Assembly: GCF_002872475.1 (NCBI RefSeq)
Contig: NZ_CP025682.1
Coordinates: 1,922,001-1,986,000, forward strand
Direction of reading: 5' to 3'
Source of the DNA: Pseudazoarcus pumilus
GTDB taxonomy: Bacteria > Pseudomonadota > Gammaproteobacteria > Burkholderiales > Rhodocyclaceae
DNA: 64,000 nucleotides
How positions within the stretch are numbered: the first letter of the stretch is position 1; the number at the start of each line of letters is the position of its first letter. This document shows, piece after piece, positions 19,867 to 27,377 of the stretch. The position numbers and the translations under genes were made by a program. The notes below the pieces were generated by a model. The model saw nothing but the letters and a program-made list of their open reading frames with translations. It made no database searches and was not told the origin of the DNA.

Positions 19867-21837
19867 CTATGCGGCAGAGGTGTCGCGCACCACCAGCGGC
19901 GCCAGCGCCTCCAGCCAGGCCACGGCCTCGGCCTCGTCGCGCGTGCGCCCCATCGGCGGCAGGCTGCGCCACACCATCTTGCCGTAGGGCTTGCCGACCA
20001 TGCGCGGGTCGCACACGCACAGCAGGCCGCGGTCGGTCTCGCTGCGGATCAGCCGCCCGGCGCCCTGCTTCATGCTGATCACCGCGCGCGGCAACTGGTA
20101 GCGCATGAAGGGGTTGTGGCCGGCCTTGCGCAGCGACTTGATGCGCGCGGAAAGCACTGGATCATCCGGCGGCGCGAACGGCAGGCGGTCGATGACCACC
20201 AGACTGAGCGCGTCACCCGGCACGTCCACCCCTTCCCAGAAGCTCTGGCTGGCCACCAACACCGCATTGCCGAGCATGCGGAAACGCGCCAGCAATTCCG
20301 TGCGCGAGCCCTCGCCCTGCAGCAGCAGCGGCAGCGCGTCATCCCCGGCCGCGAGACCTTCGGCGATCAGCGCGTGCACGCGACGCATGGCGCGCAGCGA
20401 GGTACACAGCACGAAGGCGCGTCCGCGCGCGGCACGGATCAGCGGCAGCGCAGTCGCCGCGACCGCGTCGGCGTAGTCCGGGTGATTGGGGTCGGGCATG
20501 CCCGAGGGCGCGTAGAGCATGGCCTGCTCGGCGTAATCGAAGGGGCTGCCCCACACCGCCGTGACCGGCGGCCTCTCCAGCCACGACAGGCCCATCTCGT
20601 TGCAATAGTGGGAGAAATCGTTGCCCACCGCGAGCGTGGCCGAGGTGAAGATCCATGCGCGCAACTGCCCTTCGAGCTGGCGCTTGAACACGCCGGCCAC
20701 ATGCAGCGGCGTGGCGTTGAGCGAGACCGCCTGGGTGAACACCTCGACCCAGCGGATCATCTCGGCGTCTTCCGGCGCCTGCCAGCGCGCCAGCCGCGCT
20801 CGCATCTCCTGCGTGCGGCGCAGACAGTTGCCCAGCCCCTCGGAGCGCTCGGCCTGGGCCTCCAGCATGCCCTCGAAGGCCGCCAACGCACTCTCGACGC
20901 CCTCGATCGCGTCGGCGAAGCCCTCGCGCGCCACCGCCTGGCTGTAGGCCATGCGCGCACTCTCGGCGCCGAAGGCCAGGCGCAAATCGCGCGCGGCCTT
21001 CTCGAGCGTGCGCGCCGCATCGATCAGTTCGCGGCAGTCCGGCGCCGCGGCCACCGTCTCCGAGCGCGTATCGCGCGCCAGTTCCAGCAACTGCGCCGTA
21101 GACACGCTCTCGCCAAAGAACAGGCTGGCCGTCTCCGGCAACTGGTGCGCCTCATCGAAGATCACCGCGTTGCAGGTAGGCAGCAGCTCGCCCATGCCGA
21201 CGTCGCGCAGCATCACGTCGGCGAAGAACAGGTGGTGGTTCACCACCACCACGTCCGCATCCATGGCCTCGCGCCTCGCGGCCATCACGAAGCAGTCCTT
21301 CACGTTGGGGCATTCCTGCCCCAGGCAGTTGTCGCGCGTGGAAGTTGCCGCCATCCACGCGGGCGAATCCTCGCGCACGTCCGTGCACTCGGCCCGGTCA
21401 CCGCTGTTCGTGATCTTCGCGAAACGCACGATCTTGCGCAGATCCGCCGCGTCCTGCGCACTCTGGAAGCGCCCCTCCCTGGCGTTGCGCTCCAGATGAT
21501 ACGGACACACGTAGTTCGCCCGCCCCTTGAGCAGCGCCATGCGTACCGGCACCTTGAGCGCGTCGCGCACCGTCGGCAGGTCGCGCTTGAACAGCTGGTC
21601 TTGCAGCGTCTTGGTACCGGTCGACACGATTACCTTGCCCCCCGCCAACAGCGCCGGCACCAGATACGCGAAGGTCTTGCCCGTACCGGTGCCGGCTTCG
21701 GCCACCAGCACGCCGTAGTCCTTCAGCGCCGCCTCGATGCGCTCGGCCATCTCCACCTGCTGCGGCCGCGCCCGAAACCCGTTGATCGCACGGGCAAGCG
21801 GCCCGTCGGGCGAGAAGGCATGGGCGAGGTCGGTCAT
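19867..21837 (-). CDS. yoaA: ATP-dependent DNA helicase, YoaA/DinG (XPD-like) family
   Basis: 5'-3' superfamily 2 helicase with an Fe-S cluster. The 656 residues show Walker A AEAGTGTGKT at 46-55, the four-cysteine Fe-S region (C at CPYHLE, then CTDVRED, NCLGQECPNVKDC), NHHLFFAD, a DEAH box in VIFDEAHQL, and C-terminal motifs including GSFWEGVDVPGD-like SQSFWEGVDVPGD and QGAGRLIRSETDRG. It resembles YoaA more than DinG, though DinG cannot be excluded. Repeats of an accessory island lie immediately upstream. Confidence 0.9.
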   Translation of the reverse strand: MTDLAHAFSPDGPLARAINGFRARPQQVEMAERIEAALKDYGVLVAEAGTGTGKTFAYLVPALLAGGKVIVSTGTKTLQDQLFKRDLPTVRDALKVPVRMALLKGRANYVCPYHLERNAREGRFQSAQDAADLRKIVRFAKITNSGDRAECTDVREDSPAWMAATSTRDNCLGQECPNVKDCFVMAARREAMDADVVVVNHHLFFADVMLRDVGMGELLPTCNAVIFDEAHQLPETASLFFGESVSTAQLLELARDTRSETVAAAPDCRELIDAARTLEKAARDLRLAFGAESARMAYSQAVAREGFADAIEGVESALAAFEGMLEAQAERSEGLGNCLRRTQEMRARLARWQAPEDAEMIRWVEVFTQAVSLNATPLHVAGVFKRQLEGQLRAWIFTSATLAVGNDFSHYCNEMGLSWLERPPVTAVWGSPFDYAEQAMLYAPSGMPDPNHPDYADAVAATALPLIRAARGRAFVLCTSLRAMRRVHALIAEGLAAGDDALPLLLQGEGSRTELLARFRMLGNAVLVASQSFWEGVDVPGDALSLVVIDRLPFAPPDDPVLSARIKSLRKAGHNPFMRYQLPRAVISMKQGAGRLIRSETDRGLLCVCDPRMVGKPYGKMVWRSLPPMGRTRDEAEAVAWLEALAPLVVRDTSAA

Positions 21838-21884
21838 GAGGGATCGTGGTTAGGTCGCGGGAAACACGCAATGGTAGCAAGCCG

Positions 21885-21935
21885 CAGTATCGTAGGGCGC
21901 GAAGCGAAGCGCATTGCGCCGGATGGCCAACACCC
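21885..21935 (+). repeat. REP-like palindromic repeat, copy 1
   Basis: Begins AGTATCGTAGGGCG, contains a GGCGC...GCGCC hairpin and ends GCCGGATGGCCAACAC. The same layout recurs in direct orientation at 22438-22512, on the other side of the gene at 21972-22385. Confidence 0.6.
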
Positions 21936-21971
21936 GGGGGTTTACTCTGCGCTAATCCGAACTAAGCGGAT

Positions 21972-22385
21972 TCATGGCAGAACAACCTCGAGTCCCAAGT
22001 CCTCTGCTGCACTCGAAAATGCAGGGCGTGCATTTTCAGCGAACACTACGATCGACTGGATGTTCGCTCCTGCCCTCCTCGCGAACGCACCATATACGAG
22101 CGCCTGGCCGATTAACTCAGGCGTTAGTCGAAGCTTGGCTTCACATAGAACGACCGGAACACCCGAAATAGGAAATCTCGCGGGCGCGGCAGAACCTGGA
22201 TACTCAATGCCCTGTTCGTCTGCCTCTGGAAACCACATGGCATCCAAGTAGCAATCACCCAAGTAGTACTCCCAGACTAGCCGGCCACGTGCCCCATGAA
22301 CTTCGTGCCACCAACGACGGATTAACGCCTGCTCCTGTGGATGGCCATTCGATACGCTAGGACGGAGATAGTTGGCAGTTGTCAT
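21972..22385 (-). CDS. Small PD-(D/E)XK nuclease-fold protein
   Basis: A 137-residue protein I do not recognise as a named family. Its motif order fits a minimal PD-(D/E)XK core: a helix with EQALIRRWW, then GDCYLDAMWF (candidate metal Asp), then VVLCEAKLRL (ExK), then GQALVYG (the conserved Gln helix). Start 22385 was chosen as the ATG before MTTANYLRP; the longer frame runs through repeat DNA. Base composition looks less GC-rich than its neighbours, and REP-like repeats flank it on both sides, suggesting acquisition. The nuclease function is inferred from the motif only. Confidence 0.65.
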   Translation of the reverse strand: MTTANYLRPSVSNGHPQEQALIRRWWHEVHGARGRLVWEYYLGDCYLDAMWFPEADEQGIEYPGSAAPARFPISGVPVVLCEAKLRLTPELIGQALVYGAFARRAGANIQSIVVFAENARPAFSSAAEDLGLEVVLP

Positions 22386-22437
22386 GGCGGAACCCGGGTT
22401 TTGGCCAAGCACCGGAGTTGATCGGCACGTAGCGGCA

Positions 22438-22512
22438 GGTATCGTAGGGCAAATAACCGTAGTATCGTAGGGCGAAATATCCGAATGGCATTTCGCCGGA
22501 TGGTCCAAACAC
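22438..22512 (+). repeat. REP-like palindromic repeat, copies 2a and 2b
   Basis: GGTATCGTAGGGC at 22438-22450 is a partial copy. AGTATCGTAGGGCGAAAT at 22461 onward is a full copy with a perfect 8-bp stem GGCGAAAT/ATTTCGCC, ending GCCGGATGGTCCAAACAC. Same orientation as copy 1. Confidence 0.6.
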
Positions 22513-22576
22513 TCGACGAGTTGCGCTACGCTTGCGCTATGCGATTCATGTAACCGATCGTCAACAGTATTGAACC

Positions 22577-22789
22577 ATGAACATGCAGAACACCATGACC
22601 ATCAACGACCACTTGGCCGTGATCAACTATGACCCGGAGGTTGAAATGTTCCGGGGCGAATTCGTCGGTCTGAACGGCGGCGCGGACTTCTATGCCGCCA
22701 GCATCGGAGAACTCCACGAAGAAGGTGCACGCTCGCTGCACACGTTCCTGGATGTATGCCGGACACGGAACATCGAGCCGTGCCGTTAG
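22577..22789 (+). CDS. HicB-like antitoxin N-terminal domain protein (short form)
   Basis: A 70-residue protein matching the pattern of the PF05534-type HicB domain: an AVINYDPEVEMFRGEFVGL strand, a variable middle, then EGARSLHTFLDVCRTRNIEPC. The ribbon-helix-helix DNA-binding tail that usually follows is absent, because the frame stops at 22787. No hicA is adjacent on either strand. It converges on the addiction-module gene and overlaps its end by 4 bp. It may be a remnant or a stand-alone regulator. Confidence 0.6.
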   Translation: MNMQNTMTINDHLAVINYDPEVEMFRGEFVGLNGGADFYAASIGELHEEGARSLHTFLDVCRTRNIEPCR

Positions 22790-23097
22790 TTTTCGCAGAT
22801 ATTCGGCGTAATGCCCTGCGGTTTCGCGGTCACTTCGATACCCAATGCTTTCATTACCGCCAACGTTGTTCTCAGCGTCGGGTTGCCGTCGTCGCTGAAC
22901 GAGCGGTAGAGCTGCTCCCGGGACAGGCCGGTCTCCCTGGCGATTTCGCTCATGCCCCTGGCGCGGGCGACGACGCCGAGCGCATGGGCGATATAGCCGG
23001 CGTCTCCCGTCTCGAAGGCTTCGGCCATGAACAGCGCAATCGACTCCTTGTCCACCAGCGCAACTGCGGGATCATAGGTCGTCGGTTCATCAATCAT
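22786..23097 (-). CDS. Addiction-module antidote protein (HigA-like)
   Basis: A 103-residue protein with a helix-turn-helix in the C-terminal half (MSEIARETGLSREQLYRSFS) and the typical ending NPTLRTTLAVMKALGIEV of putative addiction-module antidotes. The start at 23097 lies 4 bp inside the end of the toxin frame region, preceded by GGGGTG; a GTG at 23106 is an alternative. It is the second gene of a toxin-first operon, as in higBA. It should neutralise the upstream toxin and, with it, repress the promoter at 23405-23422. Confidence 0.82.
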   Translation of the reverse strand: MIDEPTTYDPAVALVDKESIALFMAEAFETGDAGYIAHALGVVARARGMSEIARETGLSREQLYRSFSDDGNPTLRTTLAVMKALGIEVTAKPQGITPNICEN

Positions 23098-23404
23098 TCT
23101 GCGCACCCCATTCTCGTGCCAGCTTCTTTGCCGCCTTGATATCCCGCTGCTGCGAGCCCTTGTCGCCGCCGCAAAGAAGCAGAATCAGCAAACTACCGCG
23201 CATTTCGAAATAGATTCGATAACCGGGGCCGTAGTGAATCCGCAATTCGCTGATCCCGTCCCCGACAACCCTCGTATCACCGGCATGACCAAAGTAGGCG
23301 AGACGATCGAGACGAGACGCGATCAAAGCCCGCGCACGTTTGTCACGCAGGCTGGACTCCCACTTTCCGAAGACCGTTGTTTGCTTGAGTTGATACACAA
23401 GCAT
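23090..23404 (-). CDS. Type II toxin, RelE/ParE superfamily (HigB-like addiction-module killer)
   Basis: A 104-residue toxin with the family features FGKWESSLRDKRARALIASRL, a GDTRVVGDGISELRIHYGPGYRIYF core and a C-terminal basic helix (DIKAAKKLARE). It probably inhibits translation by mRNA cleavage. It overlaps the antitoxin gene by 8 bp. The ATG at 23404 abuts an 18-bp palindrome, so the mRNA may begin at or next to the start codon. Confidence 0.85.
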   Translation of the reverse strand: MLVYQLKQTTVFGKWESSLRDKRARALIASRLDRLAYFGHAGDTRVVGDGISELRIHYGPGYRIYFEMRGSLLILLLCGGDKGSQQRDIKAAKKLAREWGAQND

Positions 23405-23422
23405 TGTAGTTTATAAACTACA
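23405..23422 (-). promoter_or_regulatory. Toxin-antitoxin operator/promoter palindrome
   Basis: TGTAGTTTATAAACTACA is a perfect 18-bp palindrome directly before the toxin ATG. It contains TATAAA, which can act as the -10 element and ends 5 bp before the start codon. The antitoxin (alone or complexed) probably binds here to autorepress; the -35 region is weak. Confidence 0.7.
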
Positions 23423-23465
23423 GTTAAGGCAAAGCGACGACTGCAATTATGCCATATAGGTTTCT

Positions 23466-24557
23466 TCACAAAGGGAGATGCGCTTCGGCGAGGTACGCCC
23501 TCCCCCGCATCTCGATCAACCGACTCACCGTCCGCGCGAACTCGTGCGCGTTCTGCCCCTCGACATAGACCTCGTGCGCCTCGACCTCAGCGCTGACGAC
23601 CAGATTCACCCGGCAGTCGTACAGCACGTCGATCAGCCACGTGAAGCGGCGCGCGGCGGAGGCCTCCGCCGGGGTCAGGCGGGGTACGGCGGAGAGCAGC
23701 AGGGTGTGGTGTTCGCGGGCGATCTCGAGGTAGTCGTTCTGTGAGCGCGGGCCGTCGCACAGGGTGGCGAAGTCGAACCAGATGACGCCGCAGGCACGTG
23801 CGCGCACCGGGAAGATGCGGTAGAGCACTTCGATTTCACCCGGCTTCGGAGGTTGCTGAGCGAGGCGAGCGAAGTCATCGGCGAGGCGCGCTTCGGCGGC
23901 GGCGTCGGCGGGGACGATCCAGGTCTGCATGTCTTGAAGCGCGCGCAGGCGGTAGTCGGTGCCGGCGTCGACTTCGAGCACGTCGAAGCGCCGCTTCATC
24001 AGGGCTATGGTGGGGATGAAGCGCTGGCGCTGCAGGCCGTGCGGGTAGAGGCCGTCGGGCGGATAGTTGGAGGTCATGACGAAGACCACGCCGGCCTCGA
24101 GCAGCGATTCGAGGAGCCGCCCGAGGATCATCGCGTCGGCGATGTCGGACACGTGGAATTCGTCGAAGCAGAACAATCGAGTTTCACCCGCGATGCGCTC
24201 GACGACTCTGGCCAGCGGGTCGGGGGCATTGTTGAGGCGGCGCAGGTCGTTCTGCACTTCCTGCATGAAGGCGTGGAAATGCACGCGGCGCTTCTTCGGC
24301 TCCGGCACGGCCTCGAAGAAGCGGTCCATGACGAAGCTCTTTCCCCGACCGACTCCGCCCCACAGATAGACGCTGCGCGGCGGCTCTGGCTTGCTGAACA
24401 GTCGGCTGAAGAGGCCCCCGGCGGGCGCGGCGAGTTCATCTGCCAGGCGCTGCAGCCGCGTGATGGCAGCGTGCTGCGAGGGGTCGGCAGTGAAGCCGCG
24501 CTCGTCGAGCGCGGCCTGGTAGGCGGCGGTGATGGCGCCGGACGCGGATTCGGGCAT
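23466..24557 (-). CDS. zapE: Cell division ATPase ZapE (AFG1 family)
   Basis: AAA-type ATPase that acts with FtsZ at the division site under low-oxygen or heat conditions in E. coli. The 363 residues contain Walker A GGVGRGKSF near 67-75, Walker B LFCFDEFHVSDIADAM near 129-144, and the family C-terminus with EFARTVSRLIEM. Start 24557 was chosen because the preceding in-frame sequence is antisense-like and runs into lpd. It is 38 bp downstream of lpd and probably the last gene of the sucAB-lpd transcript. Confidence 0.92.
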   Translation of the reverse strand: MPESASGAITAAYQAALDERGFTADPSQHAAITRLQRLADELAAPAGGLFSRLFSKPEPPRSVYLWGGVGRGKSFVMDRFFEAVPEPKKRRVHFHAFMQEVQNDLRRLNNAPDPLARVVERIAGETRLFCFDEFHVSDIADAMILGRLLESLLEAGVVFVMTSNYPPDGLYPHGLQRQRFIPTIALMKRRFDVLEVDAGTDYRLRALQDMQTWIVPADAAAEARLADDFARLAQQPPKPGEIEVLYRIFPVRARACGVIWFDFATLCDGPRSQNDYLEIAREHHTLLLSAVPRLTPAEASAARRFTWLIDVLYDCRVNLVVSAEVEAHEVYVEGQNAHEFARTVSRLIEMRGRAYLAEAHLPL

Positions 24558-24595
24558 GGGTAAGACACGGGCCGCGCGCGGCGGGCCGTGGGAAG

Positions 24596-26023
24596 CTAGA
24601 AGTGCAGCGGCCGCTTGTCCACCGCCAGTGCCGCCTCGTGCACCACTTCCGACATGGTCGGATGGGCGTGGCAGATGCGGGCGAGGTCTTCGGCGGCGGC
24701 GTCGAACTCCATCGCGACGACGGCCTCGGCGATCAGTTCGGAGGCATTCGCGCCGACGATGTGTACGCCGAGGATGCGGTCGGTGTCGGCATCCGCGAGG
24801 ATCTTGGCGAAGCCTTCCGGGGCGGCCATGCCCATGGCGCGACCGTTGAAGGCGAAGGGGATCTTGCCGGCGCGGTACTTGACGCCGTCCTTCTTCAACT
24901 GCTGCTCGGTCTTGCCGACCCAGGCGATCTCGGGCGCGGTGTAGATCACCCACGGCACGGTGTCCAGATTGCAGTGGCCGGCCTGGCCGTCGATGCGCTC
25001 GGCGACCATGACGCCCTCCTCCATCGCCTTGTGGGCGAGCATCGGGCCGCGCACCACGTCGCCCACCGCCCACACGCCGGGCAACGAACTGGCGCAGTGC
25101 TCGTCGACCTCGACGAAGCCGCGATCATCGAGCTTGAGGCCGACGCGGTCGGCGTCCAGCCCGTCAGTGTTGGGCACGCGGCCGACCGACACGACCAGGC
25201 GGTCGGCGGCGAGCTTCTGGGACTTGCCGTCCTTGTCCGTGTATTCGATGGACACGCCGCTGCGGGTCTTCTTGACCTCGCCGATCTTGCAGCCCATGCG
25301 GATGTCGAGACCCTGCTTGGTGAAGACCTTGAGCGCTTCCTTGCCCACATCCACATCGGCCGCGCCGAGGAAATCCGGCAGAGCTTCGAGGACGGTGACT
25401 TCGGCACCCAGGCGGCGCCACACCGAGCCCATCTCCAGGCCGATCACGCCGGCGCCGATCACGGCGAGCTTCTTGGGCACGCTTTCCAGATCGAGCGCGC
25501 CGACGTTGTCGCAGACGGTCTTGTTGTCGACCTCGATGCCGGGCAGATGGCGCGGCTTGGAGCCGGTGGCGACGACGACCTGGCCCGCGAGCACTTCCTC
25601 CTCGCCGACCTTGATCAGCCAGCGCTCGCCGTCGCGCTTGACGAAGCGCCCGTGGCCGGCAATGAAGGTGACCTTGTTCTTCTTGAACAGGCCCTTGATG
25701 CCGCCGGTGAGCTGGTCGACGATGGCGTTCTTGCGCTCGAGCATCTTCGCCACGTCGATCCTGGGCTTGCCGACGACGATGCCCTGGTCGGCGAAGCCGT
25801 GACCGGCCTCCTCGAACAGGTGCGAGGTGTGCAGCAGCGCCTTGGACGGGATGCAGCCGACGTTCAGGCAGGTGCCGCCCAGGCGGGGTTCGCCCTTGGG
25901 GTCGGCATAGGCTTCGGACTCGCAGCAGGCGGTCTTGTAGCCGAGCTGGGCGGCGCGGATGGCCGCGACATAGCCGCCCGGCCCGCCGCCGATCACGAGT
26001 ACGTCGAATTCTCGGGTGGACAT
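24596..26023 (-). CDS. lpdA: Dihydrolipoyl dehydrogenase (E3)
   Basis: FAD-dependent E3 of the 2-oxoglutarate dehydrogenase complex; reoxidises dihydrolipoamide with NAD+. The 475 residues have the FAD-binding GGGPGG at 12-17, the redox-active pair C52 and C57 in GTCLNVGC, a second Rossmann GAGVIGLE, and the C-terminal active-site HAHPTMSE. Its position after sucB makes it the OGDH-specific copy; a separate pyruvate dehydrogenase E3 may exist elsewhere. Confidence 0.96.
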   Translation of the reverse strand: MSTREFDVLVIGGGPGGYVAAIRAAQLGYKTACCESEAYADPKGEPRLGGTCLNVGCIPSKALLHTSHLFEEAGHGFADQGIVVGKPRIDVAKMLERKNAIVDQLTGGIKGLFKKNKVTFIAGHGRFVKRDGERWLIKVGEEEVLAGQVVVATGSKPRHLPGIEVDNKTVCDNVGALDLESVPKKLAVIGAGVIGLEMGSVWRRLGAEVTVLEALPDFLGAADVDVGKEALKVFTKQGLDIRMGCKIGEVKKTRSGVSIEYTDKDGKSQKLAADRLVVSVGRVPNTDGLDADRVGLKLDDRGFVEVDEHCASSLPGVWAVGDVVRGPMLAHKAMEEGVMVAERIDGQAGHCNLDTVPWVIYTAPEIAWVGKTEQQLKKDGVKYRAGKIPFAFNGRAMGMAAPEGFAKILADADTDRILGVHIVGANASELIAEAVVAMEFDAAAEDLARICHAHPTMSEVVHEAALAVDKRPLHF

Positions 26024-26092
26024 CGGTGTTCGTCTCCGTTCGGATGGGGCGGCGCGCGGCCGGCGGGGATCGCCCGCTGCCGCGCGCGTCGG

Positions 26093-27331
26093 TTACAGGT
26101 CGAGGATCAGGCGCGCCGGGTCTTCCAGCGCCTCCTTGATCGCGACCAGGCTCAGCACGGCCTCGCGGCCGTCGATGATGCGGTGGTCGTAGGACAGCGC
26201 GAGGTAGTTGATCGGGCGGATCACGATCTCGCCGTTCTCGACCACCGGGCGATCCTTGGTGGCGTGGATGCCGAGGATGGCCGACTGCGGCGGGTTGATG
26301 ATGGGCGTCGACAGCATCGAGCCGAACACGCCGCCGTTGGAGATCGAGATGGTGCCGCCGGTGAGCTCTTCCATGGTGAGCTTGCCGTCCTTGGCCTTGG
26401 CGCCGAACTCGCCGATCTTCTTCTCGATGTCGGCGATCGACAGCAGGTCGGCGTCGCGGATGATGGGCACGACCAGACCGCGCGGGCTGCCCACGGCGAT
26501 GCCCACGTCGATATAGCCGTGATAGACGATGTCGTTGCCGTCGACCGAGGCGTTGACGATGGGGTACTTCTTGAGCGCGGCGACCACCGCCTTGACGAAG
26601 AAGCCCATGAAGCCCAGGCGCACGCCGTGGGCCTTCTCGAAGCGCTCGCCGTACTTCTTGCGCAACTCGATGACGGGCGCCATGTTGACCTCGTTGAAGG
26701 TCGTCAGGATGGCGTTCTCGTTCTTGGACTGGATCAGGCGCTCGGCGATGCGCGCGCGCAATCGCGTCATCGGCACGCGCTCCTCGGGGCGGTCGGCCGC
26801 GTCGCGCTCGATGCTGCGCGAGGTGGCGCTGGTTCCGGCCGTGGACGCGGCCGGCTCGGCCTGTGCCTCGCGCTTTTCGGCGGACACGGCGTCCTGCTTG
26901 GTCACGCGACCGCCGCGCCCGGAGCCGGACACCTCGTCGGCCGACATGCCCTTCTCCTCGAGAATCTTGCGCGCGGCCGGGCTGGCGCTGCCCGAGGCGG
27001 ACGCGGACGAGGATGCGGCCGGCGCGGGCGCGGCCTTTTCCTTCTTGCCGTCGTCCGCCGGCGCCTCGTCCTTCTTGCCGCTCGCGCCCTTGGCCTCGGT
27101 GTCGATCTGCGCGATCAGTTCGCCCGAGGCGACCGTCTCGCCATCGCCCTTGACGATCTTCACGATCACGCCGTCGCCGGGCGCGGGCGTTTCGAGCACG
27201 ACCTTGTCGGTCTCGATATCGATGAGGTTCTCGTCACGCGAGACTGCATCGCCTTCCTTCTTGTGCCACGTCACCAGCGTCGCTTCGGACACTGATTCGG
27301 ACAGTTGCGGCACCTTCACTTCAATCAGCAT
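26093..27331 (-). CDS. sucB: Dihydrolipoyllysine succinyltransferase (E2 of OGDH)
   Basis: Core of the 2-oxoglutarate dehydrogenase complex. The 412-residue chain has a lipoyl domain (1-80, lipoylated K43 in ETDKVVLE), an Ala/Pro/Lys-rich linker, a peripheral subunit-binding domain (about 125-165, ending [10 protein letters not shown]) and the acyltransferase domain (about 185-412) with [13 protein letters not shown] near the end. ATG 27331 gives the exact family N-terminus ([13 protein letters not shown]). It is 46 bp downstream of sucA. Confidence 0.96.
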   Translation of the reverse strand: MLIEVKVPQLSESVSEATLVTWHKKEGDAVSRDENLIDIETDKVVLETPAPGDGVIVKIVKGDGETVASGELIAQIDTEAKGASGKKDEAPADDGKKEKAAPAPAASSSASASGSASPAARKILEEKGMSADEVSGSGRGGRVTKQDAVSAEKREAQAEPAASTAGTSATSRSIERDAADRPEERVPMTRLRARIAERLIQSKNENAILTTFNEVNMAPVIELRKKYGERFEKAHGVRLGFMGFFVKAVVAALKKYPIVNASVDGNDIVYHGYIDVGIAVGSPRGLVVPIIRDADLLSIADIEKKIGEFGAKAKDGKLTMEELTGGTISISNGGVFGSMLSTPIINPPQSAILGIHATKDRPVVENGEIVIRPINYLALSYDHRIIDGREAVLSLVAIKEALEDPARLILDL

Positions 27332-27377
27332 GGAGTGTTCTCCCTGTTGCCTGTTCTGTTGACCCGAGCGGGCCGGG

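Noticed and set aside
24602-27295. A long plus-strand open frame opposite lpdA and sucB
   Set aside because: Same shadow effect; no motif, and both opposite-strand genes are certain.
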